Source: Vibrio taketomensis
GTDB lineage: Bacteria > Pseudomonadota > Gammaproteobacteria > Enterobacterales > Vibrionaceae
Direction: 5' to 3'
NCBI RefSeq assembly: GCF_009938165.1
Contig: NZ_AP019649.1
Coordinates: 868,001 to 932,000, forward strand
Length of the DNA: 64,000 bases
Position 1 is the stretch's first letter. Each line of letters starts with the position of its first letter. Below the pieces are notes generated by a model. It was not told the DNA's origin. It did no database searches and saw only the letters and a program-made list of their open reading frames with translations. Made by a program: the position numbers and the translations under genes. This document shows, piece by piece, positions 9,348 through 23,627 of the stretch.

Positions 9348-10481
9348 ATGAAAATTCTGATAGATGAAAACATGCCTTATGCAGAGCAGCTTTTTGCTCA
9401 GTTGGGTGAAGTGATACTTAAGCCTGGTCGAACGCTTACGGCAGATGATTTGGTTGATGTTGATGCGCTAATGATTCGCTCAGTGACCAAAGTGAATGCT
9501 GCGCTGATTGCCAAGGCGAACAAACTCAAATTTGTCGGTACTGCGACAGCTGGGATGGATCACGTCGATCAGAACCTTTTGCAAGAGCGTGGCATCTTTT
9601 TCACTGCCGCACCAGGCTGTAACAAAGTGGGCGTAGCGGAGTATGTATTTAGCATCATGATGGTATTGGCGCAGCAGCAAGGTTTTTCTGTGTTTGATAA
9701 AACAGTGGGAATTGTTGGTGCTGGTCAAGTGGGTAGCTACTTACAGCAATGTCTTGAAGGCATTGGCATTAAGGTACTGATTAACGACCCAATTAAACAA
9801 ACGGAGGGCGATACGCGAACATTTACTGAGCTTAACACTTTGCTTGAGCAAGCCGATATTATTTCACTGCATACGCCAATCACTCGTGATGGCGAATTCC
9901 CAACCCATCATATGATTGACCAAACGGTACTCAGCGGCTTACGCGGCGATCAAATTCTGATTAATGCTGCACGCGGCCCAGTGGTAGATAACCAAGCGCT
10001 CAAAGTACGTTTACAACAGCAAGATGGCTTTACAGCTGCATTGGATGTATTTGAGTTTGAGCCAGAAGTTGATATGGAGCTTCTTCCTCTGTTAGCATTC
10101 GCGACCCCGCATGTCGCAGGCTATGGCTTAGAAGGTAAAGCTCGCGGCACTACGATGATTTTTAATAGCTACTGTGAGTTTTTGGGCGAATCAAAAGCCG
10201 CATCAGCCGCAGAGTTACTGCCAGTGGCGCCAGTCCCGAGAGCGTTCGTTCAACATGCTTGGGATGAAGCAACGCTGCACAATTTAACTCAGATCATCTA
10301 TGATGTGCGTAAAGATGATGCGTTGTTCCGCCGTGAAATCGCAAAACCTGGTGCGTTTGATAAAATGCGCAAGGATTATTGGGATCGCCGCGAATATGGC
10401 GCAGTAACGCTGGTGGGTGGCAAAGAGAGTAACTTGACGCCACTAGCGAAATTAGGTTTTCAAATTGAGGTAAGTGAATGA
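9348..10481 (+). CDS. pdxB: erythronate-4-phosphate dehydrogenase PdxB
   Basis: PdxB oxidises 4-phosphoerythronate with NAD in the deoxyxylulose-5-phosphate-dependent pyridoxal phosphate pathway. The frame is open from 9216, but family N-termini begin at [16 protein letters not shown], so the ATG at 9348 was chosen (377 residues, usual length). A Rossmann motif ([13 protein letters not shown]) and the D-2-hydroxyacid dehydrogenase signature (NAARGPVVD) are visible, and the C-terminal PdxB dimerisation region follows. The stop overlaps the asd start (ATGA), so translation is probably coupled. Confidence 0.96.
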   Translation: MKILIDENMPYAEQLFAQLGEVILKPGRTLTADDLVDVDALMIRSVTKVNAALIAKANKLKFVGTATAGMDHVDQNLLQERGIFFTAAPGCNKVGVAEYVFSIMMVLAQQQGFSVFDKTVGIVGAGQVGSYLQQCLEGIGIKVLINDPIKQTEGDTRTFTELNTLLEQADIISLHTPITRDGEFPTHHMIDQTVLSGLRGDQILINAARGPVVDNQALKVRLQQQDGFTAALDVFEFEPEVDMELLPLLAFATPHVAGYGLEGKARGTTMIFNSYCEFLGESKAASAAELLPVAPVPRAFVQHAWDEATLHNLTQIIYDVRKDDALFRREIAKPGAFDKMRKDYWDRREYGAVTLVGGKESNLTPLAKLGFQIEVSE

Positions 10482-11491
10482 GCCAACAATATAATGTGGC
10501 CGTACTAGGTGCGACGGGTGCAGTCGGTGAAACAATTCTTGAAGTGTTGCAAGAGCGTAAGTTCCCAGTAGGCGAGTTATTCCTGCTAGCGAGTGAACGT
10601 AGTGAAGGCAAAACTTACCGTTTTAATGGCAAAACTATTCGCGTACAAAACGTAGACGAATTTGATTGGTCACAAGCGCACATTGCTCTTTTCTCTGCTG
10701 GCGGTGAACTGTCTGCTAAGTGGGCACCAATTGCGGCTGAAGAAGGCGTCATTGTTATCGATAACACCTCGCATTTCCGTTACGACTACGATGTTCCGTT
10801 GGTTGTGCCTGAAGTAAACCCTGAAGCGATTGCAGAGTTTCGTAACCGCAATATCATCGCTAACCCAAACTGCTCTACGATCCAAATGTTAGTAGCACTA
10901 AAACCAATTCACGATGCAGTAGGTATTGAGCGTATTAACGTATCAACCTACCAATCGGTTTCTGGTGCTGGTAAAGGCGGTATTGATGAACTTGCGGGCC
11001 AAACTGCGAAACTACTTAATGGTATCCCAGCAGAAAGCGAGCAGTTCTCTCAACAAATCGCGTTCAACTGTATTCCACAAATTGATCAGATGATGGAAAA
11101 CGGTTACACCAAAGAAGAAATGAAGATGGTGTGGGAAACACAAAAAATCTTCAATGACCCTTCAATCACAGTGAACCCAACTTGTGTGCGCGTGCCAGTA
11201 TTCTACGGCCACGCTGAAGCTGTCCATGTTGAAACGCGTGCGCCGATTGATGCACAAGAGGTGATTCAACTGCTCGAAAATACCGAAGGTGTAGAAGTTT
11301 TCCACGGTGAAGATTTCCCAACTCAAGTTCGTGATGCGGGTGGTAAAGACCATGTGATGGTTGGTCGTATTCGCAACGATATCAGCCACCACAGCGGTAT
11401 TAACTTGTGGGTAGTAGCAGACAACGTGCGTAAAGGTGCAGCAACCAACGCCGTGCAAATTGCAGAAGTTCTGATTCGCGATTACTACTAA
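10478..11491 (+). CDS. asd: aspartate-semialdehyde dehydrogenase
   Basis: It reduces aspartyl phosphate to aspartate semialdehyde, feeding lysine/diaminopimelate, threonine and methionine synthesis. The 337 residues begin with a [10 protein letters not shown] nucleotide-binding loop. The catalytic cysteine is C132 in NPNCSTIQ, and a GHAEAVHVE segment supplies the catalytic histidine. In E. coli this position is held by the homologue Usg, which has lost the cysteine; here the cysteine is kept, so the enzyme should be active. Vibrio species often carry a second asd elsewhere. It overlaps pdxB by four bases and ends at a strong terminator. Confidence 0.93.
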   Translation: MSQQYNVAVLGATGAVGETILEVLQERKFPVGELFLLASERSEGKTYRFNGKTIRVQNVDEFDWSQAHIALFSAGGELSAKWAPIAAEEGVIVIDNTSHFRYDYDVPLVVPEVNPEAIAEFRNRNIIANPNCSTIQMLVALKPIHDAVGIERINVSTYQSVSGAGKGGIDELAGQTAKLLNGIPAESEQFSQQIAFNCIPQIDQMMENGYTKEEMKMVWETQKIFNDPSITVNPTCVRVPVFYGHAEAVHVETRAPIDAQEVIQLLENTEGVEVFHGEDFPTQVRDAGGKDHVMVGRIRNDISHHSGINLWVVADNVRKGAATNAVQIAEVLIRDYY

Positions 11492-11513
11492 TCCTGACTT
11501 AACGTCATTTATG

Positions 11514-11540
11514 AGCCCCGCATAATGCGGGGCTTTTTTT
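11514..11540 (+). terminator. terminator after asd
   Basis: The stem AGCCCCGCA / TGCGGGGCT has a three-base loop and is followed by a run of seven T. Confidence 0.93.
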
Positions 11541-11548
11541 GTCAAAGT

Positions 11549-11601
11549 CGAAAAAAATGTGTGAGATTAATGCGAATATTAAGCTAGGCACACATTTTTC
11601 G
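11549..11601. repeat. inverted repeat upstream of hubP
   Basis: CGAAAAAAATGTGTG (11549-11563) and CACACATTTTTCG (11589-11601) form arms of about 13 pairs with one extra A in the left arm, separated by 25 bases. It lies 86 bases before the hubP start and could be an operator or a leader hairpin. Confidence 0.6.
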
Positions 11602-11687
11602 GCTTCATAACTATAGTTTTGCCTGCATGATCCGATATATTTGCAGATCACCGAAACTAATTTTAAGAGCACCGAGCTGAGCCTTCT

Positions 11688-15848
<4,161 letters not shown>

Positions 15849-15879
15849 TGTTTTTGCGCTATATGGTTTGATAATGATT

Positions 15880-15906
15880 AAAGGGGCGTAAGCCCCTTTA
15901 TTTTTC
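15880..15906 (+). terminator. terminator after hubP
   Basis: The stem AAAGGGGC / GCCCCTTT with loop GTAA is followed by ATTTTT. Confidence 0.88.
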
Positions 15907-16032
15907 TATGATTTACTCAATCAACAAGTTTGGCGGAAAATGCCTTGGTTTGAAGCCACTTGAATAGACAAAGCTAGATTGGGTATAGGAGTTTCGCTAT
16001 ACTTCTGACCCCATTTTCTAAGAGAGACCAAG

Positions 16033-16821
16033 ATGAGAATCGCTTTAGGTATTGAGTATGATGGCACTCACTACTTTGGCTGGCAACGTCAAAGAGAAGT
16101 TCAAAGCGTGCAAGAAAAGCTTGAACAAGCATTAAGTATTGTCGCCAATCATCCGGTAGAAGTGCAATGTGCGGGTCGTACCGATGCAGGTGTGCATGGT
16201 ACAGGCCAAGTTGTGCATTTCGATACGACGGCAAACCGTAAAATGGTGGCTTGGATGATGGGTGTGAATGCAAATTTACCCAAAGACATTGCGGTTCGAT
16301 GGGCCAAAGAGGTGCCGGATGAGTTTCATGCTCGTTTTTCGGCAACCGCACGCCGCTACCGCTATATCATTTTTAATAGTGCGTTGCGTCCGGGGATTCT
16401 TAATTCTGGTGTGAGTCACTATCACGGCGAGTTAGATGAAGTAAAAATGCAGCAAGCAGGCCAGTATTTGTTGGGTGAGAATGACTTTACTTCGTTTCGA
16501 GCAGTGCATTGCCAGTCGCACAGCCCATGGCGCAATCTTATGCATTTAAACGTTACTCGTCATGGCCAGTATGTGGTGATTGATATTAAAGCTAATGCTT
16601 TTGTTCATCATATGGTGCGAAATATTACAGGCAGCTTGTTGTGTGTTGGGCGTGGTGAGCAAGAGCCAGAATGGATCCAATGGTTACTGGAAGCTAAAGA
16701 TCGAAAATTAGCCGGTGCCACTGCAAAAGCGGAAGGATTATATTTGGTTGATGTTGATTATCCTCAAGAATTTGATCTCCCTCGCGCTCCGATTGGCCCG
16801 TTGTTTTGCCAGATAATTTGA
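16033..16821 (+). CDS. truA: tRNA pseudouridine(38-40) synthase TruA
   Basis: TruA isomerises uridines 38, 39 and 40 in the anticodon arm of many tRNAs. The protein has 262 residues. The catalytic aspartate is D51 in the [14 protein letters not shown] motif. The N-terminal [20 protein letters not shown] is typical, and an AGAGAGACC ribosome-binding region precedes the ATG. Enterobacteria have dedA between truA and accD; it is absent here. Confidence 0.97.
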   Translation: MRIALGIEYDGTHYFGWQRQREVQSVQEKLEQALSIVANHPVEVQCAGRTDAGVHGTGQVVHFDTTANRKMVAWMMGVNANLPKDIAVRWAKEVPDEFHARFSATARRYRYIIFNSALRPGILNSGVSHYHGELDEVKMQQAGQYLLGENDFTSFRAVHCQSHSPWRNLMHLNVTRHGQYVVIDIKANAFVHHMVRNITGSLLCVGRGEQEPEWIQWLLEAKDRKLAGATAKAEGLYLVDVDYPQEFDLPRAPIGPLFCQII

Positions 16822-17047
16822 ACTAATTTATAGTAAATCGTTCAGAAATAGTAACATTAAGCGTTGATGCGAGATTTAGAGGCATCTTGCTGATATGGCT
16901 ATCTTAGTGTTGGGACGGGGTTGCAAAAAATAGGTACAACCAGTTTTTTGTCTACACTTGGCATTTTATATGCTTTAATCCTCCCGCATATATTCAGATT
17001 TTATGTCTTTCGCATGATGCGGAAGATGAAATAGAGAAAGGTCTTCC

Positions 17048-17974
17048 ATGAGTTGGCTTGAAAAGATTTTAGAAAAAAGCAATATCGTAAGTTCACGCAA
17101 AGCTTCTATCCCGGAAGGTGTTTGGACAAAATGTACTTCATGTGAGCAAGTGCTTTACCACGCTGAACTAGAGCGTAACCTAGAAGTATGTCCGAAATGT
17201 GACCATCACATGCGCATGAAAGCACGCCGTCGTTTGGAAACATTTTTAGACGACACAAACCGTGTTGAACTGGCGAATGATCTTGAACCACAAGATAAGC
17301 TGAAGTTTAAAGATTCTAAGCGTTATAAAGATCGTATTTCTGCTGCGCAAAAGAGTAGCGGTGAGAAAGACGCACTTGTTGTAATGCAGGGTGAAGTGAT
17401 TGGTATTCCTGTCGTTGCTTGTGCATTTGAGTTCTCTTTTATGGGCGGCTCAATGGGCTCTGTTGTAGGTGCTCGCTTTGTTAAAGCGGTCGAAGCAGCA
17501 ATGGAAAACAACTGTGGTTTGGTTTGTTTCTCTGCAAGTGGCGGTGCACGTATGCAAGAGGCATTGATGTCTCTAATGCAAATGGCAAAAACCAGTGCCG
17601 CTCTTGAGCGTCTATCACAAAAAGGCCTGCCATTCATTTCTGTGATGACTGACCCTACCATGGGTGGTGTATCTGCAAGTTTGGCAATGCTAGGTGATAT
17701 CAATATCGGTGAGCCAAAAGCGCTAATCGGTTTTGCTGGTCGTCGCGTTATTGAGCAAACTGTGCGTGAAGATCTTCCTGAAGGTTTCCAGCGCAGTGAG
17801 TTCCTACTTGAGCACGGTGCAATCGATATGATTGTTGACCGTCGTGAAATGCGTCAACGTGTGAGCAGTCTGTTGGCAAAAATGACCAATTCAGCATCAC
17901 CGCTGGTTGTTTCTGTGAACGATTCTCCGCAAGAACCTGAGTATTCTGTACCAGAAGCGCACGAAAAAGGTTAA
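17048..17974 (+). CDS. accD: acetyl-CoA carboxylase carboxyltransferase subunit beta AccD
   Basis: AccD forms, with AccA, the carboxyltransferase that moves CO2 from carboxybiotin to acetyl-CoA, giving malonyl-CoA. The 308 residues contain an N-terminal four-cysteine zinc finger (C29, C32, C48, C51) and the crotonase-like carboxyltransferase fold, with [19 protein letters not shown] marking the oxyanion-hole region. The 226-base gap before it, with AT-rich stretches, probably holds its own promoter, though no clear consensus was read. folC and dedD follow closely. Confidence 0.97.
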   Translation: MSWLEKILEKSNIVSSRKASIPEGVWTKCTSCEQVLYHAELERNLEVCPKCDHHMRMKARRRLETFLDDTNRVELANDLEPQDKLKFKDSKRYKDRISAAQKSSGEKDALVVMQGEVIGIPVVACAFEFSFMGGSMGSVVGARFVKAVEAAMENNCGLVCFSASGGARMQEALMSLMQMAKTSAALERLSQKGLPFISVMTDPTMGGVSASLAMLGDINIGEPKALIGFAGRRVIEQTVREDLPEGFQRSEFLLEHGAIDMIVDRREMRQRVSSLLAKMTNSASPLVVSVNDSPQEPEYSVPEAHEKG

Positions 17975-18017
17975 AGTATCACTAACAAACAACCACGGAA
18001 TTTTTGGTTAAAGTTAG

Positions 18018-19283
18018 ATGAGTCAAAGTCTTATTCCTCAAGCCACATCTCCACTCGCGATGTGGCTTGATTATTTAGCAAATATACATACCTCAGCAAT
18101 CGACCTCGGCTTAGATCGTGTTCAAGCGGTTGCTAGCAAAGCCAATCTTACCAAACCTGCCCAAACAGTGATTACCGTCGCTGGCACCAACGGCAAAGGC
18201 TCAACGTGTGCCCTGATGGAAGCCATTCTGCTTGATGCTGGCTATTCAGTAGGTGTCTACAGTTCACCACACCTGATTCGCTATAACGAACGAGTCCGTA
18301 TTAACGGGCAAGATTTAAGCGATGAAAAACATGCTCAAGCATTTGACTTCATTGAGAAGCAACGCGGCGAAATTAGCCTAAGTTTATTTGAATTTGGCAC
18401 CTTAGCGGCATTGCGTTTGTTCCAAACGGAGAACGTTGATGTTGTTTTGCTTGAAGTAGGGCTAGGCGGTCGACTCGATGCGACTAACGTGGTTGATCAT
18501 GATGTTTCAGTGATAACCAGTCTGGCGATTGATCATGTGGATTGGCTTGGTGATGACATCAATGTCATCGGTTTTGAAAAAGCCGGTATCTTCCGCACTG
18601 GTAAACCAGCGATTTGCGGTCAACCTAAAGCACCATCAACGGTAGCGGCTCATGCCGATGATATTGATGCAGAGCTTTACCAAGTTGGTATTCAATACAA
18701 CTATGCACTAACCGAAAACAACACTTGGTGTTGGACTCACGGTAGCTACGAGCTTGAGGCATTACCAGTGCCGAGTTTGCCGTTGCCAAACGCAGCAACG
18801 GCTTTGATGGCACTGGCAACGGCACATCTCGACATCAGTGATGTTAACATCGTTAACGGCCTCAAAAACGCAACCTTGCCAGGTCGTATGCAGCTGATTT
18901 GTCGTCAGCCGACCGTGTTATTAGATGTGGCGCATAATCCACATTCTGCGCAATATCTCGTTGATCGTATCCACGAGCAATATGTGGGTAAAACTATTCG
19001 TATCGTCGTTGCGATGTTGCATGACAAAGATATTAAATCAACACTTGAGATCTTGTCTCCGCTAGCAAGTGAGTGGTATCCAGCTTCATTAACAGGTCCT
19101 CGCGCAGCAAGTGCTGATGAGTTATGTCAGTACCTGCCACAAGGACAAGCGAAATACCACACGCCCGTTGATGCATTTAATGCAGCAATGACACAAGCGC
19201 AAGCGGACGATGTCATTATTGTTGTCGGTTCATTCCATACTGTTGGTGAAGTACTTGAGCACTGGCAGGAAAAAGGAGAGTAA
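18018..19283 (+). CDS. folC: bifunctional dihydrofolate synthase / folylpolyglutamate synthase FolC
   Basis: FolC ligates glutamate to dihydropteroate and to folates, using ATP. The 421 residues carry the P-loop TVAGTNGKGSTCALME near residue 54, a LLEVGLGGRLDATNVV motif, and the C-terminal ligase domain that includes LLDVAHNPHSA. It directly abuts dedD (next start one base after the stop), within an accD-folC-dedD unit that is common in gamma-proteobacteria. Confidence 0.97.
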   Translation: MSQSLIPQATSPLAMWLDYLANIHTSAIDLGLDRVQAVASKANLTKPAQTVITVAGTNGKGSTCALMEAILLDAGYSVGVYSSPHLIRYNERVRINGQDLSDEKHAQAFDFIEKQRGEISLSLFEFGTLAALRLFQTENVDVVLLEVGLGGRLDATNVVDHDVSVITSLAIDHVDWLGDDINVIGFEKAGIFRTGKPAICGQPKAPSTVAAHADDIDAELYQVGIQYNYALTENNTWCWTHGSYELEALPVPSLPLPNAATALMALATAHLDISDVNIVNGLKNATLPGRMQLICRQPTVLLDVAHNPHSAQYLVDRIHEQYVGKTIRIVVAMLHDKDIKSTLEILSPLASEWYPASLTGPRAASADELCQYLPQGQAKYHTPVDAFNAAMTQAQADDVIIVVGSFHTVGEVLEHWQEKGE

Positions 19284-19822
19284 ATGGCAAGTAAATTTCA
19301 AAATCGTCTCGTTGGCACCATTATTCTAGTTTCAATCGGTGTGATTGTGCTGCCTGATGTACTCGATGGGCAGAAAACACACTACAAAGAAGATATTGCA
19401 AGCATTCCTATCAAACCAGAGCTTGATAGTGATGTGGAAACGTTTGAAGTGTTAGCTCCGGAAGATGACTCAGCTTCTCTTCCCCCTTCACCTGTAGAAG
19501 TCGTCGTTGATGCAGCAACAGCGCCAACGAATGAAGATAAGGTGGAAGTTGTCGAAAAACCGGTGCCAGAGCGAAATCAATATCAAGAGAGTGCGTGGAT
19601 CATTCAATTGATGGCACTAAAGAATGCCGATAATGCTGCCAATGTAGTGAAAGATCTGCAAAAGCGGGTTATCAAGCGCATACCAAACTCGAAAATGGAT
19701 TTACTCGAGTCATTATTGGTCCGGATGTGTCCAAAACGAAACTTGAGCGTCAAGTTGGCGAACTGGAAAAAATTACTGGTTCAAAAGGTCGATTGCTTAA
19801 ATTTAAACCATTAAATCCTTAA
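19284..19822 (+). pseudogene. dedD: cell-division protein DedD, frameshifted before the SPOR domain end
   Basis: DedD is a septal-ring protein with one N-terminal membrane segment (GTIILVSIGVIVLPDVL), a Pro/Glu-rich linker and a C-terminal SPOR domain that binds denuded peptidoglycan. The frame from 19284 stays open to 19814 but loses similarity after AANVVKDLQK. The neighbouring frame continues the SPOR domain (AGYQAHTKLENGFTRVIIGP, then KLERQVGELEKITGSKG and FKPLNP) and stops at 19820-19822. Restoring one A in the A4 run at 19660-19663 rejoins the two. This is either a sequencing error or a recent mutation; the unrepaired product would have a scrambled C-terminus. Confidence 0.88.
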
Positions 19823-19836
19823 GAAAACGTTTGCGT
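19821..19836. promoter_or_regulatory. PurR box of cvpA-purF
   Basis: AAGAAAACGTTTGCGT is the reverse complement of ACGCAAACGTTTTCTT, the classic PurR operator sequence of cvpA-purF. It overlaps the dedD stop codon and covers the -35 area of a promoter with TAAAAT at 19852-19857, so purine-bound PurR should repress cvpA-purF. Confidence 0.9.
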
Positions 19837-19885
19837 CGTCATTTTTTCTGCTAAAATGCGCGCCAACGAAAGATTGTGAATACAC

Positions 19886-20377
19886 ATGAATTGGTTAGAT
19901 ATTGTTATTTTAGGTGTGATTGGCCTGTCGGCTTTGATCAGTCTAATACGTGGCTTCGCTAAAGAAGCATTGTCTTTGGTTATCTGGTGTGGTGCATTTT
20001 TCATCGCCAGTCAGTATTACCGACGTCTATCGGTCTACTTCACGGGGATCGATGACGAAATGTTTCGTAATGGCGCTGCCATCGCTGCCCTTTTTGTTGC
20101 CACGCTAATTGTAGGTGCGTTGGTCAACTATGTAATTGGACAGTTGATTCAGAAAACGGGTTTGTCAGGTACAGATCGCGTGTTAGGTATTGTTTTTGGT
20201 GGGTTGCGTGGCGTGTTAATTGTTGCAGCAGTTCTGTTCTTTGTTGATACCTTCACCACAATGAATCAAAGTGAATGGTGGACGACTTCTGAGTTGGTGC
20301 CACACTTCAAATTGATCATTGAACCGTTTTTCAAACACCTACAAACATCATCGAGTTTCTTATCTGGCGCGATTTAA
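19886..20377 (+). CDS. cvpA: CvpA family membrane protein
   Basis: A 163-residue inner-membrane protein with four predicted membrane segments. CvpA is named for its requirement in colicin V production; its broader role is in envelope homeostasis and is not fully defined. The N-terminal MNWLDIVILGVIGLSALISL is typical. It is the first gene of the cvpA-purF operon, downstream of a PurR box, with 35 bases before purF. Confidence 0.95.
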   Translation: MNWLDIVILGVIGLSALISLIRGFAKEALSLVIWCGAFFIASQYYRRLSVYFTGIDDEMFRNGAAIAALFVATLIVGALVNYVIGQLIQKTGLSGTDRVLGIVFGGLRGVLIVAAVLFFVDTFTTMNQSEWWTTSELVPHFKLIIEPFFKHLQTSSSFLSGAI

Positions 20378-20412
20378 CGCGCCAGCCATTGTCGCAAATC
20401 GAGGGTTAGGAC

Positions 20413-21927
20413 ATGTGTGGTATTGTTGGAATCGTGGGCACGACGCCTGTTAATCAGTCTATTTATGACGCTTTGACTGTATTGCAGCACCGTGGCCAAG
20501 ATGCCGCTGGTATTTGTACCATAGAAAGCAATCGTTTTCGTCTGCGTAAGGCGAACGGATTGGTAAAGGATGTATTTGAAGCGAGACACATGCAAAGACT
20601 GCAAGGAGAGGTGGGAATAGGCCATGTACGTTACCCTACCGCAGGCAGCTCCAGTGCCTCAGAAGCTCAACCTTTCTATGTAAACTCTCCTTTTGGTATC
20701 ACTCTCGCCCACAACGGCAACCTCACTAATGCGAATGAAGTTCGCGAAAAACTCTTCGATAAAGACCGTCGTCACATCAACACCACTTCAGACTCAGAAG
20801 TCCTGCTTAACGTACTCGCTCATGAGATCGATACTGTTCGTGGCAATGTGACTAGTGAAGATGTATTTCGTGCAGTAATGAATGTGCACCGCACTATTCG
20901 TGGCGCGTATGCAGTTGTCGCGATGATTATCGGCCATGGCATGATTGCATTTCGTGATCCGAAAGGCATTCGCCCACTATGCTTGGGCAAGCGTGAAGTT
21001 AAAGGTCAAACTGAATATATGGTAGCGTCAGAATCTGTGGCATTGGATGCGGTAGGTTTTGATTTTATTCGTGACGTATTACCGGGTGAAGCGGTCTACG
21101 TCACCTTTGATGGTGAACTCTTTACACATCAATGCGCGGATAACCCAACGCTTAATCCATGTATGTTTGAGTACGTGTACTTTGCTCGCCCTGATTCATT
21201 TATCGATAAAATTTCGGTTTACGCGGCGCGCGTAGAAATGGGTAAAAAACTGGGTGAACGCATTCGCGATGAGTACGCGCATTTAGATATTGATGTTGTC
21301 ATTCCTATTCCTGAAACTTCATGTGATATTGCACTACAGATTGCGCAAGCCATTGATATTCCATACCGTCAAGGTTTTGTGAAAAACCGCTATGTTGGTC
21401 GTACTTTTATTATGCCGGGTCAACAACAGCGTAAAAAATCCGTGCGTCGCAAACTCAATGCGATTCGCTCTGAGTTTAAAGATAAGAATGTTCTGTTGGT
21501 GGATGATTCCATTGTACGTGGCACGACATCTGAACAGATTATCGAGATGGCAAGAGATTCTGGTGCGAATAAGGTCTACATGGTTTCTGCCGCACCGGAA
21601 ATTCGTTTCCCGAATGTATACGGTATCGATATGCCGAGCGCCAATGAATTGATTGCGCATGGTCGTGACAATGAGCAAATCTGTAAGTACATTGGTGCTG
21701 ACGAATTGATTTTCCAAACCTTGGATGACCTTGTTGAAGCGGTCAGATTAGGCAACCCAGAAATCACTAAGTTTGAAACCTCAGTGTTTAGTGGTGAATA
21801 TGTAACAGGTGACATCAACCAGCAGTATCTCGAGTATCTAGAGTCTTTGCGTGGTGATGATGCTAAGACTCAGTTGGAAATTCAGCAAGATTTAGCCAGC
21901 CTAGAGTTATATAACGAAGGCGCGTAG
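20413..21927 (+). CDS. purF: amidophosphoribosyltransferase PurF
   Basis: PurF makes 5-phosphoribosylamine from PRPP and glutamine, the committed step of purine synthesis. The 504 residues begin MCGIVGIVG, giving an N-terminal nucleophile cysteine after methionine removal. The glutaminase domain is followed by a phosphoribosyltransferase domain with the PRPP loop [13 protein letters not shown] near residue 363. It is co-transcribed with cvpA under PurR control and ends at a strong terminator. Confidence 0.97.
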   Translation: MCGIVGIVGTTPVNQSIYDALTVLQHRGQDAAGICTIESNRFRLRKANGLVKDVFEARHMQRLQGEVGIGHVRYPTAGSSSASEAQPFYVNSPFGITLAHNGNLTNANEVREKLFDKDRRHINTTSDSEVLLNVLAHEIDTVRGNVTSEDVFRAVMNVHRTIRGAYAVVAMIIGHGMIAFRDPKGIRPLCLGKREVKGQTEYMVASESVALDAVGFDFIRDVLPGEAVYVTFDGELFTHQCADNPTLNPCMFEYVYFARPDSFIDKISVYAARVEMGKKLGERIRDEYAHLDIDVVIPIPETSCDIALQIAQAIDIPYRQGFVKNRYVGRTFIMPGQQQRKKSVRRKLNAIRSEFKDKNVLLVDDSIVRGTTSEQIIEMARDSGANKVYMVSAAPEIRFPNVYGIDMPSANELIAHGRDNEQICKYIGADELIFQTLDDLVEAVRLGNPEITKFETSVFSGEYVTGDINQQYLEYLESLRGDDAKTQLEIQQDLASLELYNEGA

Positions 21928-21948
21928 AGCGAAAGTTAACGAGTAATA

Positions 21949-21976
21949 AAAACGGCTTCCATTCGGAAGCCGTTTT
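21949..21976. terminator. bidirectional terminator purF / znuB
   Basis: AAAACGGCTTCC / GGAAGCCGTTTT with loop ATTC is a twelve-pair stem with T-runs on both strands, between convergent genes. Confidence 0.93.
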
Positions 21977-21985
21977 TTTATGCCA

Positions 21986-22768
21986 TTAAGCGATGCGTTT
22001 TAGCTGGCTTAACAAGAATAGACCAGCAGCACTTATTACCACGGAAGGGCCGGCTGGTGTATCAAAGTGCCATGATAAACTTAGGCCGATCAATACAGCA
22101 ATTGCACCAAGCAAAGAGGCGATAATTGCCATCTGCTCTGGAGAGCGAGCAAAACGTCTTGCGGTAGCGCCGGGAATGATCAGTAATGAAGTAATGATCA
22201 ATGCGCCAACAAACTTCATTCCAACGGCAATGACAAGACCGATAAGTAACATTAAAACCAAACGCATCAGATCAACATTGTGACCTTCGACAGACGCCAA
22301 CTCTTCATTGATAGTTGTTGCTAGCAATGGACGCCAAAATACCGCCAAAATAATGCCGACCACGACCACACCAGAGTAAATGAAGATCAGGTCTTGTGGT
22401 GTTACCGCCAGCAGATCGCCAAATAAGTAACTCATTAAGTCGATTCGCACATTATCAAGAAAGCTTACCGCTACTAAACCAATGGACAATGCACTATGAG
22501 CAAGTATGCCAAGTAGCGTATCTGCAGCGATCAATTGCTGTCTTTGCAGCGTGACCAAAGCTACGGCGAGTAGCAAACAACAAATAACTAGGGCTAGGTA
22601 TAAATTGATATCGAATAAGAAGCCAAACGCTAACCCCATCAGCGATGCGTGGGCGAGGGTATCCCCAAAGTACGCCATTTTGCGCCAAACGACGAATGAT
22701 CCTAGTGGCCCTGCAATTAGGGCAATACCAAGACCTGCAAAAATCGAGGGAAGTAGAAACTCAATCAT
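21986..22768 (-). CDS. znuB: zinc ABC transporter permease ZnuB
   Basis: ZnuB is the membrane permease of the high-affinity zinc importer. The frame is open upstream to 22942, but the ATG at 22768 ([20 protein letters not shown]) is the family start, giving 260 residues. It overlaps the znuC end by eight bases, which indicates translational coupling. Multiple membrane segments and the conserved [15 protein letters not shown] cytoplasmic coupling motif are visible. Confidence 0.95.
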   Translation of the reverse strand: MIEFLLPSIFAGLGIALIAGPLGSFVVWRKMAYFGDTLAHASLMGLAFGFLFDINLYLALVICCLLLAVALVTLQRQQLIAADTLLGILAHSALSIGLVAVSFLDNVRIDLMSYLFGDLLAVTPQDLIFIYSGVVVVGIILAVFWRPLLATTINEELASVEGHNVDLMRLVLMLLIGLVIAVGMKFVGALIITSLLIIPGATARRFARSPEQMAIIASLLGAIAVLIGLSLSWHFDTPAGPSVVISAAGLFLLSQLKRIA

Positions 22769-23546
22769 GATGATGACCGTGACAATGAGAAGAACAAGAT
22801 GAGACATCGCCACCAACGGGTTGACCCGACAGGTCGTGATGATGGTGGTTATGCTGATGATGGTAAAACGCGAGTGTTTCCTGACGCGTTTGACCAAACA
22901 ACGCAATATATTTTGGATGCTGCGTGATGGTAGCGGGCTCACCTGAACAGCAAATATGATGGTGCAAGCAGATAACGTGGTCTGTTTTTGCCATCACTAA
23001 GTGTAGGTCATGAGAAACCATAAAAACCGCGCAACCAAAGCGGTGACGGATGGTATCAATTAGATCATAAAGGTCAATTTGCCCTTGAACATCGACGCCT
23101 TGCGCCGGTTCATCCAACACTAATAAGTCCGGGCGCTGCAACAATGCACGAGCCAATAGTACGCGCTGTGTTTCACCACCAGAAAGTGCATGCATATCAC
23201 TATTCAGTAGATGTTGTGCACCAGTTAATGCGAGAGCATCTTGAATTTCTTGCTGGCTAAAGTGACCGGCTAGGTGAAGAAAACGCGAGACATCAAGCGG
23301 CAGTGTTTCATTCAATTTTAGTTTCTGTGGAACATAGCCAATTTTTAGTTGTTTAGGCTTTGTGATTTTACCACTGAACTTTTTTTGTAGTCCCAATAAC
23401 ACTTTTACCAAGGTGGATTTACCGGCGCCATTTGGACCGACTAAGGTAATAATTTCACCTTTATTAATTTTCAGGCTGACATTATCGAGGACTTGTCGGC
23501 CGTCAAATTGAACATTGATATTGGATAGCTCGATGACTGTGCTCAT
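22761..23546 (-). CDS. znuC: zinc ABC transporter ATP-binding protein ZnuC
   Basis: ZnuC powers zinc import through ZnuB. The 261 residues show Walker A ([14 protein letters not shown]), the ABC signature ([15 protein letters not shown]) and Walker B ([12 protein letters not shown]), with the switch histidine in VSHDLHLVM. The C-terminus is unusually histidine-rich, with clusters between residues about 228 and 261, and could bind zinc directly. It is first in a znuC-znuB unit divergent from znuA, with a Zur box between. Confidence 0.96.
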   Translation of the reverse strand: MSTVIELSNINVQFDGRQVLDNVSLKINKGEIITLVGPNGAGKSTLVKVLLGLQKKFSGKITKPKQLKIGYVPQKLKLNETLPLDVSRFLHLAGHFSQQEIQDALALTGAQHLLNSDMHALSGGETQRVLLARALLQRPDLLVLDEPAQGVDVQGQIDLYDLIDTIRHRFGCAVFMVSHDLHLVMAKTDHVICLHHHICCSGEPATITQHPKYIALFGQTRQETLAFYHHQHNHHHHDLSGQPVGGDVSSCSSHCHGHHHD

Positions 23547-23571
23547 GAATGGAACTCATTTGCAATTAACT

Positions 23572-23590
23572 AATGTTATAATGTAACATT
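23572..23590. promoter_or_regulatory. Zur box between znuCB and znuA
   Basis: AATGTTATAATGTAACATT is a palindrome with seven-base arms and closely follows the gamma-proteobacterial Zur operator (AATGTTATANTATAACATT). It sits midway between the divergent starts and should let zinc-loaded Zur repress both units. Confidence 0.9.
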
Positions 23591-23627
23591 TATTCCCATC
23601 CAATTCTATATAGCAGTACGTCATACA

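Noticed and set aside
10478..11491. Inactive Usg-type homologue of Asd
   Set aside because: The catalytic cysteine (C132) and the histidine segment are intact, unlike E. coli Usg.
19655..19668. Programmed ribosomal frameshifting in dedD
   Set aside because: The A4 run is not a canonical slippery heptamer, there is no evident stimulatory structure, and DedD is not known to use frameshifting.
22769..22942. N-terminal extension of ZnuB
   Set aside because: It reads antisense of the histidine-rich znuC tail in another frame; the coupled ATG at 22768 gives the normal length.
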